Positions 11,701 through 21,984 of a DNA stretch of 64,000 nucleotides are shown one piece after another. Below the pieces are notes generated by a model. That model searched no databases and was not told the DNA's origin. It worked only from the letters and a program-made list of their open reading frames with translations. The translations under genes and the position numbers were made by a program. This DNA comes from Cristatella mucedo (taxonomy: Eukaryota; Bryozoa; Phylactolaemata; Cristatellidae): positions 3,656,501 through 3,720,500 of the forward strand of contig WPIO01000022.1 in the NCBI GenBank assembly GCA_009760855.2, read 5' to 3'. Position 1 is the first letter of the stretch. Every line of letters begins with the position of its first letter.

Positions 11701-11932
11701 TCGGATAAGACCAATGGACACAGTAGCACGAATGAGGTCGATAGGGCTAGTAGTCTTCCTAGACTTGGAGGCCAATCTCTAGATGGTTAGCAAGAATATG
11801 CTTGATGGCAAACATAGAGCTAAAGGAATGATCTGACTTGGTGAATCCGATGAGCATGTTACCTTGTGGTTTGAGCATCTCGAGTCATCGGTCTGGCTGA
11901 CAAAGAAGCTAGAAAAACGCTGCCTTAGGTCT

Positions 11933-11992
11933 CTGCAAGGTAAGCTAGCTGCAAGGTAAGCTAGCTTACCTTGCAGCTAGCTTACCTTGCAG
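11933..11992. repeat. 60-bp perfect palindrome
   Basis: The 60 bases equal their own reverse complement with no spacer. Each half contains the 16-base unit CTGCAAGGTAAGCTAG, once complete and once again nearly complete, so the element is a tandem unit folded back on itself. It lies in unassigned DNA between LINE pieces and the exon candidate at 12.2 kb. Confidence 0.95.
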
Positions 11993-12222
11993 CCTTGTAG
12001 TCATGAATTGGGCTAGGTCAAGAAGATGGCTGATAAACGACATCAGCATTTTACTAATTGCCCAACTGCATTTCTACTAGGCTCTTATAGAAGCTAGACT
12101 ATAGGTCACGGCTAGGATGGATTGGTGCAGTTGGCTGTGAGTTCTCGTCGGATTCTGCTGTTGCCAGTCTCCTGTCACCGGAGCCCTTTGATTAAGTTTA
12201 TGTGGCTATGGGTGTATTGCAG

Positions 12223-12510
12223 CTTGCGTCGGCATCAAAGGCAGTGCGCTACTCGAAGGCACGAGGAGCTTGGAAAAAGTGAAGAGCAGAGGCAGCAGAT
12301 CTGGAGCTGGTCCGGCCACCAATGGTCGACATGACACTGTGGGAAAGCCTTCATCCGGCACCATGCTGGCAGCCCAGCAGCAGCAGCCGATAGATGCCAG
12401 CTCGGCTGCAGTGGCCGCAGCAGCCCAAGCTGTGGCGGCCTCTCAGGCACAGCCTAACCACCTCACGGAGCTCAAGCCTGTGAGCTCACATGCTTACGAG
12501 GCGTTCGGCT
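12223..12510 (+). CDS. Candidate exon, Gln/Ala-rich protein
   Basis: A 288-nt exon candidate runs from a good acceptor (GGTGTATTGCAG) to a consensus donor (CGGCT|GTAAGT). The frame is open for 95 codons, with KVKSRGSRSGAGPATNGRHD, then AAQQQQPIDASSAAVAAAAQ and ending HAYEAFG. It is in phase 1 at both ends and joins in frame, through a 105-bp intron, to the candidate at 12616. The Gln/Ala tract coded by CAG, GCA and GCC is typical of disordered regions in transcription or RNA-binding proteins such as Pumilio-type proteins, but no folded domain (for example PUF repeats) was found in the window, so no family is assigned. Confidence 0.45.
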
Positions 12511-12615
12511 GTAAGTGCAGAGTGGCAAGGCAGTGATTTAGTTTTTGCATTGCCTTCCATTCGATGACAGCCGATTGCGATTCTTATCTGAAGTAGCCTT
12601 GCTAGGCGAGTTCAG

Positions 12616-12804
12616 GTTTTCAAGAGCCACAGCAACCGACTCTGGTGCTGTGTCAGCGGTGCCATGCGATGGTGCTCGACAGTCTGGCCTCTGCCCAGCA
12701 ACCAGTGCCATGCAAAGAGCAGCGAGGCAGGCTCTCACCTAGCCTGGATGGAGATAAGGAGGAACCATGTGAAGAGCAATTGGCTTGGGGGGCAGAGCAC
12801 AGAG
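12616..12804 (+). CDS. Candidate exon following 12223-12510
   Basis: After the acceptor CTAGGCGAGTTCAG the phase-1 frame reads FQEPQQPTLVLCQRCHAMVL, then SAQQPVPCKEQRGRLSPSLD and an acidic stretch, with no stop until 12885. The 3' limit uses a moderate donor (AGAG|GTCAGA) that again leaves phase 1. Two CxxC-like cysteines lie in LCQRCHAM. Two other frames in the area are partly open, so the reading is provisional; its support is that it continues the upstream exon in frame. Confidence 0.3.
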
Positions 12805-12809
12805 GTCAG

Positions 12810-14135
12810 AGGCAGCACTTGATAGGAGCTTCCGAAAATGGAAGCCCGTGTCACGTGAAGCTGCCGTGTGAAGCTCACATGCTCTGAGCCTAAGCCTCAT
12901 TTCGAGAGTGATGAGCACGAGCCAAACGTGCAAATGCTGCCTCTGGTAATGCCGGCGATTGACCAAATTGGTCCGCGAGAGAATGCAATGCCATCGGATT
13001 GAGCAAGGGAATAGGTTAGAAAATTACTTTTGTGCCTGTATGCTACTTAACTCAGGGGCGGAGCCAGGATTTTAAGGTTGGGGTGGCAAGGGAATAGGTT
13101 GTAAATTATTCGTGCATCTATTGACGTTTTTGTATGCTACTTAACTCCGAGCCACTTAGGACTAAATGAGACTGGTCTCGTGTGGGCAGCTCAAGCACAC
13201 GAGCTGCCAAATACAGGTGAAAACTTTAGAACAGCAACCTGATTTCCCTGAATCTACCCGAGCCTTGCTGCTGGGTTCGGACTCTTATACATGCAGTGTA
13301 TATATAACTGGCTACTGAATGTTGACAGTCACCAAGTAATCCGAGAGGGGTGTGTAGGAGCTGGGATTTGCATGTTGGGAGTAAACTCACTGAAGTAATA
13401 CAAATTATAGATGACCATCAGTGTTTTTGAGGTTTTCGAAATCCAAGCATAGAAAAATTTTAAGGTGAAGTGGACCTTAAAACTCCTGCCGTGGCTGAAT
13501 AAAAGTGGTGGCTCAGCGCACAGCTCTCCTTCCACCCAGCCCACGGCTCAGCGCACAGCTCTCCTTCCACCCAGCCCACCAAACCAACTGGCTACCCCAC
13601 TGAATGATAGTGGCTTCAATATTGCACTCTGCCTAATATGTTTATAGTGACTTTAGTGCTTAAAAGCCACAGCATCAGCAAGTCCCTGTTCACATGCAGC
13701 CTGCTTGTGATGATGGCACGTGCCGATCTGCTAAATCAGTTCGAATGGTGCTCTCAATTCATGATTTTTGAAGGTACTCGAGGATGAATTTTGAATCCAC
13801 ACAACAACGCTGGTTAATAAGTGGCACTAGAAACACATTTGATAAACTAGATGCACTCTTGCCTCAGCAGTCTCAGGTTTTTAAGGGTAAGAATTATTGC
13901 ACCTGCCTCAGGATGGACTAACGAACTGGTGGGGACATGTAGGCCAAAGAAGAAGGGAGGCTCAATAGTGCTGCTACACCGCTGCTTCCGGGTTACCCAT
14001 GAGATCGGTGAAAAATCACTCCATTCTTCTCCATAATTGGTCGGCTTGGACAAGGTCAGGCTTCAGCCTTCCTCATAACAAATTACTTCATAACGACTCA
14101 GGATCATAATGACTGATACCATGTGTTTAAGTATG
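12810..14135. other. Unassigned, with short tandem duplication
   Basis: No gene is recognised. At 13042-13105 and 13135-13145 short phrases recur (AAGGGAATAGGTT, TGTATGCTACTTAACTC), indicating a local duplication. The exact 35-bp duplication at 13510 is listed separately. Confidence 0.4.
13510..13579. repeat. 35-bp exact tandem duplication
   Basis: The 35-base unit beginning GGCTCAGCGCACAGCTCTCC occurs twice head to tail without mismatch (13510-13544 and 13545-13579). Perfect identity implies a recent duplication. Confidence 0.95.
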
Positions 14136-14139
14136 CAAA

Positions 14140-14395
14140 CCGCTCTAGTATCTCTCACAGCCTTCCAGCCGTCGTGAGCTGCCTTTTCCATGCTACTCAT
14201 TACCTCAACTACCTTCCAAACTCAGCTGCGCTTCTCACTTTCTCTTTGTTTGGTTAGATGAATCTGTCGGCGATCGAATGGTTACCGGAAACCGCTTTGG
14301 CTTTGAGAGTGCAATACATAGTCCACAAAGCCACATAGCCTTTGTAGCTTTGTGGACTTGCAGATGGAAATAAATTACATTACATTACATAGTAG
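14140..14395 (+). mobile_element. LINE LA 3' end
   Basis: A plus-strand LA 3' region: CTACTCATTACCTCAACTAC, CTTCTCACTTTCTCTTTG, the ACCGGAAACCGCTTTGGC stretch, then a TTTGTGGACTTGCAGATGG tail and ACATT repeats. Confidence 0.8.
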
Positions 14396-14732
14396 GTCTC
14401 CTAAGGAGATCACTTACCGTTTGATTAAACGAGTAGTGTTGTCAATAAGCAGCATAAACCGGAGTTTAGGAGTCAATTTTAGCTTGCTTCAGAAATCAAT
14501 TTTTAAGATCGTGAGAGCTTATTCTAGCCTTGTTGGTTCTTGCATCATAGCACATTCGTAGCTAAATTAAGGAAGGCAGAGTTTAATAGAAAAGTGAATT
14601 TGCACCTAATCAGAAAATATTAGATATTAGCTTATTAACAACCTCATTTGTGTAGCAGCAGGAGACCCTTAACGTCTATCACCATCTCTTATAGTTGGCA
14701 AGAAAGGATCGTCCTGTGTACACATGCCTGTG

Positions 14733-14775
14733 AATGTGTGTGTGAGTGTGTGTGTGTGCATGTGCGTGTGGGTGC

Positions 14776-14814
<39 letters not shown>

Positions 14815-14931
14815 CGCGCGCGTGCGTGTGTGTGTGTGTGTGTGTGCGTGCGCGTGCGTGCGTGTGTGTGTGTGTGTGTGTGCGTGCGCGTGCGTGCGTG
14901 CGCATGTATGTGTGTGCATGTGTGTGTGTGG
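14733..14931. repeat. GT/GC-rich microsatellite
   Basis: A TG dinucleotide array of about 200 bp with interspersed CG steps (GTGCGTGCGCGTGCG). The open frames across it are products of the repeat and not genes. Confidence 0.97.
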
Positions 14932-15218
14932 CTTCGGATTATGCCTACTTGAACACATGTACCCCCACCGAAACGGCGGTGCATTGGGCCTAATGGCAGT
15001 GTATTATCTTGCCAAAATCTGCATGGAGGCAGACTAGGCCTAGGAGGCAGAAAACAGTGCTAAGTCATTGTCTATGGTAAGGGTCTGGTGGTAGTGGGCT
15101 ATGTGGCTGTACCACCCAATTCGGCATGGTGGAAAGAGAGCAGTGCTGAGTTATTGAAAGTGGTTCTCATACCAGTATCCTCCAGTTACCACACTTGATA
15201 GCATAAACTAACACTGCA

Positions 15219-15383
15219 GCTTTGATATAGACCACTAGTTTTAGCTCGATCCATGCATTCTAAATCAGTCGGTTTACATAGCATATTTTTTCAAAACCTT
15301 GCTTGACATAGACCACTAGTTTTAGCTTGACCCATGCATTCTAGATCAGTCGGTTGACGTAGCATATTTTTTTCCAAAACCTT
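15219..15383. repeat. 82-bp imperfect tandem duplication
   Basis: Two adjacent units of about 82 bp (15219-15300 and 15301-15383) share TAGACCACTAGTTTTAGCT, CCATGCATTCTA, ATCAGTCGGTT and CATATTTTTT blocks, and are roughly 90 percent identical. Confidence 0.9.
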
Positions 15384-15731
15384 TTGCTAGTACCTATTGC
15401 AATGTAGCATGCTTCGGGGCTATACTAATTCTGTTTCCTTTCGGCCATCGCACTTTCAGCACTGCAGGATCTTACTTCAGACAGTGCACAGGTGCTACTT
15501 TGTGCGAGGTACTGTTGCATGGCTGCATTTAGTGCACCAGTGATTTTCTTGATAATAATGTCAGGCCTGCATGAAAATGCATGAGCATGCAAGCATGCAT
15601 GTGTCAATGTTTTCAAGTTGTGCCCCTTTCGTCCATCGTTCCTCTGCTGGCTTTTTTTTTAGTGAGCTTTGTATGCAAACACAGAGGCCGTGCAGTGCGG
15701 TACTTGCATGCAGGCCTTGGCGTAGTGAGAC

Positions 15732-15732
<1 letters not shown>

Positions 15733-15804
<72 letters not shown>

Positions 15805-15913
15805 CGAGAGAGAGAGAGAGATGGAGCGAGAGAGATGGAGAGAGAGAGAGATGGAGATGGAGAGAGAGAGAGAGATGGAGCGAGAGAGATGGAGATGGAG
15901 AGAGGGAGAGAGA

Positions 15914-15955
<42 letters not shown>

Positions 15956-15957
15956 GG

Positions 15958-16040
<83 letters not shown>

Positions 16041-16069
16041 AGATGGAGATGGAGAGAGAGAGGGGGGAG
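15733..16069. repeat. GA microsatellite
   Basis: A GA array of about 335 bp, interrupted at intervals by GATGGAGC and GATGGA. Long open frames on both strands through it are artefacts of the repeat. Confidence 0.97.
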
Positions 16070-16252
16070 ATATAAATTGAACCAGCACGAGTGGGCTCGT
16101 CCAATCACCTCGTCTGCTGCATGAGCAAAGAGCTAGGGACAGCTGAGAATGAAGCTTGCGCATGTTAAGAGAGCCATGTTGGAGGGGCGTCCCAGCAGCT
16201 GGTAGATCGCTGGCTGCTGGGCTCGTTGGCCGATGATCGGAGGCCAGTCTGC

Positions 16253-16531
16253 CTACATCACCACCCCTTGGCTCCACTTAACCGTCCCTCCACATACTCC
16301 CAGACCCTGTCGCAACCGCTCGGTACCATCGAACTTCCGCATGCCACGCGACTGCTGCATGGAAGCTTTTCCGCCGGTCTGTAAAGCACTGTCTGCGTTG
16401 GCGCGGAAGCACAATCGAGCTTCGTTCACCCCTGCAGCTGGGTTACTGCTGTTGCTGCTAGCCTGTGTGGCAGCACTGGGCGTCGAGTCAGACACAGTTG
16501 GCTGCTGGCTGGCCATGGCCAGCTGTGCCAC
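16253..16531 (-). CDS. Uncertain GC-rich open frame
   Basis: A minus-strand frame of 92 codons begins at a GTG just after a TGA, and reads AMASQQPTVSDSTPSAATQA and onward, rich in Ser, Ala and Gln. The plus strand over the same bases is also open, and reads a Leu-run made by CTG codons. Because the next clear exon candidate (16617) is on the plus strand and no splice sites settle the matter, coding is uncertain on either strand. Confidence 0.2.
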   Translation of the reverse strand: MAQLAMASQQPTVSDSTPSAATQASSNSSNPAAGVNEARLCFRANADSALQTGGKASMQQSRGMRKFDGTERLRQGLGVCGGTVKWSQGVVM

Positions 16532-16616
16532 TCAGCAGCAGCAACGCCCAAAGCGCAGGCTGGCTGACGTGAAGAAATCGATAATTCATGGCAGTCTTTT
16601 GCTCTCTGGCTCGCAG

Positions 16617-16700
16617 GTCAGCCGAGCTACGTCGGCAGCACTGGAGTGCAGCTGCCACCCCTGATATTAGCTGGCAGCCAGAGCTACGAGCTCTCGGATG
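16617..16700 (+). CDS. Candidate exon, phase 1 to 1
   Basis: An 84-nt exon lies between CTCTGGCTCGCAG and a consensus GTAAGT donor. It reads QPSYVGSTGVQLPPLILAGS and then QSYELSD, with no stop, entering and leaving in phase 1. A 119-bp intron separates it from the next candidate, to which it joins in frame (SD + D). Short size, strong splice sites at both ends, and a continuous reading with the next exon make this pair the best supported of the plus-strand candidates. Family not recognised. Confidence 0.5.
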
Positions 16701-16819
16701 GTAAGTGAGGCTACCCACACGGTTGCCTGTAAGGCAGCATTCTGGCTCAGTGGTTTCGGTGATGGCCATAGGCTAGCAGGCGGTGCCCTGATTCGATTAG
16801 ACTTGCTCGAACGTTGCAG

Positions 16820-16909
16820 ATCAGGACAATAACCTCTATTCGAGCTTTAGTCAGGTCAGCCCGAGCCAGTATGGCGAGATGTGGTCACCTCGATATGGAG
16901 CTGCTTTTG
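16820..16909 (+). CDS. Candidate exon joined to 16617-16700
   Basis: A 90-nt segment between GAACGTTGCAG and a GTGAGT donor reads QDNNLYSSFSQVSPSQYGEM and WSPRYGAAFG without stops, phase 1 at both ends. The aromatic and Ser/Gln-rich composition resembles low-complexity regions of RNA-binding proteins; a loose likeness to the 'PPQYYG.PWG.YPA' stretch of Pumilio N-terminal regions is noted but is too weak for a family call. The next exon was not located with confidence. Confidence 0.5.
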
Positions 16910-17399
16910 GTGAGTTTTCTTAGTCGTTCGTGAAGATTGCTGTATTTTAACAATTTGCAGGCATTGAGGCTGCAGTGAAGTGTGTGCATTTAGGCCTTAA
17001 GATAAGTGACTCATACAAATACTAGTAAAACTATTGGCAGCTAGCATCAGCTGGCAATCTAGGTCATCAGAGTGGGACCCCCATGTTTTCACACAGGATT
17101 TGTTATAGTGCATGGATTATGTTTGTTCAATAGCAGTATGCGACATGGTGAACTTACAAATAATTATGTCGAGATCGTCAGTCGATGAGGCAGTATCTAA
17201 GGATGAGAGTAGATGCATTTAAGAATCGTGTGGTGCAGTAGTTTGCTACTGTGGCTGGAGTAAGAAATTTATTCGTATGCACAATATAATCTTAAGGCTG
17301 CTCATAACACCCACCGAGACGGTTCCGGCAAAGGCTTAGGTACATCATAGAAATATCAAAACTTAGATATGCGATTGACATTACAGAGACGATGTCAGC

Positions 17400-17590
17400 T
17401 GTGTGGATTAAGGTAATCCTTGGGCAGGGGGTCACAAGTAAGATATTTATTCTTCACGACAAGGTCCTGGGTTCGAATCCTGCAGTGGGCGATCCTTTAT
17501 TACCAACTGCAAGTAGGGGTGATGGCTCCTAAGGCTCTTCTGTCGCTATTTAATGAGCCTGCTAAATCAGCTAATATTTATTTATCTTTC
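17400..17590 (+). mobile_element. tRNA-derived SINE
   Basis: A tRNA-like head with a perfect box B (GGTTCGAATCC, 17470-17480) is followed by the family body TGCAGTGGGCGATCCTTTAT and CCAACTGCAAGTAGGGG. The same head and body occur at 28.7 kb. Box A is diverged. Confidence 0.65.
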
Positions 17591-17988
17591 TTTATTTGAT
17601 ATTTGAATGTTCATCAATGCACAAACGTGTGGCAGGGGCTGTAGCGCTCTGCTTGGCATTGTCTGGTGACATATGTCACTCCTACAGTAAATCCATTGAA
17701 GCTGCAGTAAGGCTTTTGTGCTACCTGCCTCGAGACTTGATTATTTTGATGTGGCAGCAAAGTGCTGCCTTGAAACTCCCTGATTCGGAAAAATATAGTC
17801 TCTTGTCTACCTACCCACTGTATGCTGATTAAGATTTTCAGCAGCTAAATTTGAAGCTTTCTAGCCAACCAGGGTCACTTCTAGCATTTGCAGCTGGTGT
17901 TGAGCAAATGAAAAACTAATCTTGCTGCTCCAAAAAGCAGCCGTGTGTAGTGTAATCCGAATTGCAGCTTAAATATTAATTAGGTGAT

Positions 17989-18405
17989 ATGATCTTCAAA
18001 AGATTTCTTACAATGGATTGTTCAGTACAGCCAGCAGCAAGCAGTGGTTTTGTCTTAAAAACTGTGGACGTATTTCATCATACAGTAGTCCTAAATGGGG
18101 CCATGCCTAGTACTAAGGTGTTACTGGGTGCCAACTTACCTTTCATCTGTTGGAGCTCTCAAGCTGACATCTCTTGTTGTAAGCAATTTTTGATATCTCT
18201 GGCAGCTAAGCTGACCAGAACCAAATCACTAGGATGCACTAAATTGATCAGAGCCATAATCACAACTCAATTGAACACTTTAGAGAGGAACTTGGACATC
18301 GTTTGCGCGTTATGCACATTTACATATATAAGCCTGCAGAGGACAGTGTTGGGCCGTCGGGAAGGTGACAGCATCAGCTGTGCAACCGTGTTTATCTACT
18401 TTTAA
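17989..18405 (+). CDS. Unrecognised open frame, 138 codons
   Basis: A plus-strand frame opening at an ATG, with ordinary composition and several cysteines near CWSSQADISCCKQF. It shows no known domain, no splice sites that support it, and it abuts a LINE fragment at 18.48 kb, so it may be LINE-related or chance. Confidence 0.15.
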   Translation: MIFKRFLTMDCSVQPAASSGFVLKTVDVFHHTVVLNGAMPSTKVLLGANLPFICWSSQADISCCKQFLISLAAKLTRTKSLGCTKLIRAIITTQLNTLERNLDIVCALCTFTYISLQRTVLGRREGDSISCATVFIYF

Positions 18406-18479
18406 GTGGGTTACTTAGCGAAAATTCGAGCATGGTTAGATGAGGATTACAGCTAAGGTAGTCTGCACAGTTTGTAGCA

Positions 18480-18890
18480 TTGCATCTATAGTTCTGCGGG
18501 TCTGAGGGTCCACTTGCAGATATTGCAAAACAACACTGCTAGGTTTCTCTATCGTGAACGTCTTGTCTTGTCTGCCACATTGCACTACTTCCGTCCGACC
18601 TGCTCTGGGACTTCGCCAACTAGGCGCTTTGTAATTTTTAAGGTCCTGCCACTCTTCTTTCTTCCTTCAACCTCCCGCTCCGGCTTACAAATGTGAAATA
18701 GCTGCTCCTCGGACTTCCCCTCGTACAATCGCCTCGTCTAATTCTGGTCAATTCACGTCGAACCAAACTCATATCCTCTGCAGACCGAGTATTCAGTTGC
18801 TATGCTACCTAAGCCTAAAGCTAGTTTCGGACTGAATCCTGACATGCCAGGACTTGATGACGAACATGCTCCTTACATATTTGCTTCGTC
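18480..18890 (+). mobile_element. LINE LB-like C-terminal fragment
   Basis: The plus strand encodes LQILQNNTARFLYRERLV, then a thumb region with frame changes. This corresponds to 'LQLVQNSAARL..RER' in LB copies. Confidence 0.7.
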
Positions 18891-19043
18891 CAAGTGAATT
18901 CTGCACGGCTTTACAAGCTGCACCTGTTCATGATAATCTCAATGAGCGGCTCGCAGTTCCTTGTCAGCCAATATCAGTTGCCTAGAAGGCCCTGCAGATC
19001 TAACTCTCTTAGGTCACCATACGCAATATTCCTCAGTGTTAAC

Positions 19044-19047
<4 letters not shown>

Positions 19048-19082
<35 letters not shown>
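19048..19082. repeat. AAT microsatellite, LB tail
   Basis: An AAT array of about 11 units that forms the simple-repeat 3' tail of the minus-strand LB copy beginning at 19083. Confidence 0.95.
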
Positions 19083-19083
<1 letters not shown>

Positions 19084-19770
19084 CACTTGATAAAGCATCC
19101 TTAGAGAACCTAATCTCTTTCTAGGCGATTTACATTTGCTGCTAAGGGAAATGCAATTGAATGGTAAGTAAAATCATGCTTCAAAAACAAACAAAATGAA
19201 TAATACGGTTAGAGGTGACATGCACAGGGTCAGCATGCAAATGTGGTTAGTGGCAGCATGCACAGTGTCAGCATGCATAAGCACATCAAGGACGAATCAC
19301 AGGACCCACTAAATGCTGTCCTAAATAGGTGTGTTTTTAAGTTCCTTTTAAATGTGGTCAGGTCATGGGATGGTCTGACGCAGGTCGGGAGGGAGTTCCA
19401 GGCTTTGGGAGCATATGAACTAAATGCACGGTCTCCAAAGGATTTGAGGTTTATACGAGGTATTTGTAGACTGTTGAATTCCGAAAAGCGGGTGGTACAA
19501 TGCTTGGCCTGATGGGGGAGTATATCTGAGAGATAGGCTGGAACCATAGAATAAAGAGACCTAAAAGTGAGCGACAAAACCTTGAAGTCAGTCCGTTGCT
19601 TGTCTGGTAGGCAGTGCAGGTCGGCGAGAAGTGGAGTAATGTGGCAACTGCGACGCTCACGACAGACAAGCCTAGCTGCAGAGTTTTGCACCAGCCGCAA
19701 TCTCCTGATCGCACATGCTGGTCAAATGTTACTCTAAATATCCCCATGCCTTTTACTTGGATAATTCTAA
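19048..19770 (-). mobile_element. LINE LB 3' end, good copy
   Basis: The minus strand carries about 155 codons of the LB C-terminus in one frame (19230-19700): LVQNSAARLVCRERRSCHIT, then DFKVLSLTFRSLYSM, PAYLSDILPHQAKHC, FGDRAFSSYAPKAWNSLPT and a KTHLFRTAFSG end. The 3' untranslated part and LB tail (GCGATTTACATTTGCTGC on the plus strand) follow, with the AAT tail. It is one of the best preserved LB ends here. It is 5'-truncated, as usual for LINE insertions. Confidence 0.9.
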
Positions 19771-19794
19771 GGCTTTTCTTAAAAACGCGAATTT

Positions 19795-20115
19795 TTGTTA
19801 AACGATAGGGGCCTTAGAGAGCGACCTTGTAAGAGTCTTTATCGGCTCCTGCTTCCTCTTCCTCCATATGAATTAGCAATCCCAGCTGCCCCTGCATGCA
19901 ACTATACAGCCTCCACAATGCTAGCCATATTCCCGATTGAAAGCATACGCGGTCAAAACTCTGATCATCATAGGCCAAATTGCAGTTTGAACGGACCCCA
20001 ACTAACTCATTGCAGTTACAAATCAAAAAGACATAATATTGAAGTTAGTAGTCAATTAAAATTCCTCTTTTTTGAGGGAAACGAGGATGACCATTCGCTA
20101 TTCTACCTAAACTGA
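19795..20115 (+). CDS. Unrecognised open frame, 106 codons
   Basis: The plus-strand frame follows the LB copy. It has four cysteines in its middle third and an acidic end (FFEGNEDDHSLFYLN). No domain, no supporting splice sites; possibly chance. Confidence 0.15.
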   Translation: MLNDRGLRERPCKSLYRLLLPLPPYELAIPAAPACNYTASTMLAIFPIESIRGQNSDHHRPNCSLNGPQLTHCSYKSKRHNIEVSSQLKFLFFEGNEDDHSLFYLN

Positions 20116-20119
20116 TTCG

Positions 20120-20730
20120 TTGCAGAATACAGTTATAAGTTCCAATGAACTTTATTCTCGAAGCATCGGAGTTCTAGCCCCATATGAGACGTCATGCTGC
20201 CTCAGCTAAATGATAATATTTGGTCATACAAAACCGATGCCTCGGTCGGATTTTGAAGGGCACGATAGTAGTGACCAATTACCAATTCGTTGGCTTATCA
20301 AAAGCAGTTATCAAAAGTACTGCTTGTTATCAAATTTATATAAATAAGTCAACCTAGTAGATACTCAAACAAACGTCCTGTCTAGGTGACATAGCCACCA
20401 GACCATCGACATGCTTTTGCCAAGCTTTTCCAATCTTCTAGGTTCGGACCAAGTGATGCCGGCACGAAACCCGTCTTAGTTCGTACAATCTGTGTGATGC
20501 GAAAGGCAGGATGCGTTCTTCCTTGATGTTGAATGCTGCTTTTGACTCTAGCCTTGTCTGTCTGCAAGCAGATTTTCTCATCTCTCTTCTTGATTTAGTA
20601 CTAGTTCCTGTCTTAGTGCAACATATAACTCCAGTATTTACCTGCTATAGAGCGATAGCAGCAGCTGTTGGCACTAGGCAGTCAGACATTGCAGTCGCTG
20701 ATGATTTAAGCCAATTCATCTTCATATATA
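20120..20730. other. No gene recognised
   Basis: Unassigned sequence; the open frame at 20511-20795 runs into a CA array and shows no domain. Confidence 0.35.
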
Positions 20731-20734
20731 CACA

Positions 20735-21145
20735 CTCACGCATGCACACACACACACTCACGCGCACATATATTTGCATATGTACTGCAATTTAACTGTT
20801 ATGCTCTGCTGTTGACCTTGTGGCACAAGTTTTCCTTTCTTCAGGAAAGAAAAGTGTATATTCCGGAATGCAAATAAATGTCTAATCCTCAAAATGCCCC
20901 ATTTAGATTAAATGGCTTGCTGAGACTCCCACAAGGTACGAGTTTTGGATTGTCCATGCTCAGCACAGACGATTTAGAGGGGGTCTCATATTTCGGCCCC
21001 ACTGCACAAACGCACGCCCATACACACACATCATACACGCACTCATGCACACACACACGCACGCACGCGCACACACACACACACAAACATACGTTCACAT
21101 AAACGCGTGCACACATGTTCACACAAACGCATGCACACACTTAAA
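20735..21145. repeat. Two CA microsatellites
   Basis: Short CA arrays at 20735-20775 and 21002-21145, the second with CG steps and ACACACG interruptions. The frames through them are artefacts. Confidence 0.93.
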
Positions 21146-21423
21146 ACACGCATACACATAGATATTCCCAGCAGCTGCTCATTAGCAAATGCACACATGT
21201 GATCTGTTAGTGCATATTGTATTGATCTTCAGGTGCATCGTCATGAACAGTTGCTGCCAGTTGTTTTTTCAACAGCACTAGCTCAGAAACCATCATTGGA
21301 ATCATGCCGACCTGTGCAATTGTTTTTTGCATATTGTGATTAAGAATTTTGAGGAAAGAATTTGGCTGGCAGGACCGTACTTAGCTCAGAACTCGTGTGA
21401 TTGATGCCGACCGGCTGTGGTAG

Positions 21424-21780
21424 CCTGAGCCATCGAGACCCATTGAAGTTGTTTCGACCCCCAGAGCAGCAACAGCAGCGACTGCCGGCAGCAGCCTGCT
21501 TAGCTCGAGGGTTCCGGTTAGCTCATTCCACTCGGTCTCAGAAAGAAACCGTCAGCCTAGTGTTGCAGATGATGTGGAGTTGCGACGGTTTAAGCACTGG
21601 CCCTGTAACTCCTACGCTAAAAGGCTGTTCATTTGCTTCTCGACCTGTGAGAAATCGCACACCGATCCCTTCGATTTTCTTTCAGCTCTCACTCGTAATG
21701 CTGCAACATGCACGTCTTTCAGGCACTCTCTACTACTACGCGACGCCTCAGCGAAGTCACGACTCAACTTTCAAGCCTGA
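21424..21780 (+). CDS. Possible exon in GC-rich segment
   Basis: A plus-strand frame opens just after a TAG at 21421 and runs about 118 codons: PEPSRPIEVVSTPRAATAAT, then SSLLSSRVPVSSFHSVSERN and DVELRRFKHWP. A donor (ACCT|GTGAGA) near 21649 would leave phase 1, and an acceptor (CACGTCTTTCAG) at 21721 could start the next exon in phase 1 with TLYYYATPQRSHD. Two other plus frames are open over much of the same stretch, so I cannot decide which, if any, is coding. It may belong with the 1.7-16.9 kb candidates. Confidence 0.25.
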   Translation, partial: PEPSRPIEVVSTPRAATAATAGSSLLSSRVPVSSFHSVSERNRQPSVADDVELRRFKHWPCNSYAKRLFICFSTCEKSHTDPFDFLSALTRNAATCTSFRHSLLLRDASAKSRLNFQA

Positions 21781-21984
21781 GAGATGCTAAGTGCACGGGA
21801 GTGATGCTGCTGGGAAGAGGCAGAGGCAAGCACTCAAGCCGTCGGTCTGAATCGAGCGAGCACCTGCCGTCTGTCAAAATGCACAAGTCTTCATTGATCT
21901 ATTTTGGCTCAGCAAGTGCGGCATACCGTCTGCCAGAACCTTTTTCCGACTGCCCCGTTTTCGCTGTGTGCACAGTCGAGTGAC

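Noticed and set aside
14648-15037. Long Cys-Val and His-Thr open frames on both strands
   Set aside because: They are translations of the GT/CA microsatellite.
15561-16277. A 238-codon minus-strand frame, the longest in the window
   Set aside because: Almost all of it is Leu-Ser repeat from the GA array.
1709-16909. Assignment of the exon series to Pumilio
   Set aside because: Only low-complexity likeness was seen; no PUF repeat is present in the window, so no symbol was given.
17470-17480. A perfect box B suggesting a tRNA gene
   Set aside because: The segment cannot fold into a full cloverleaf with a good box A and acceptor stem, and its body is shared with another copy, so it is a SINE.
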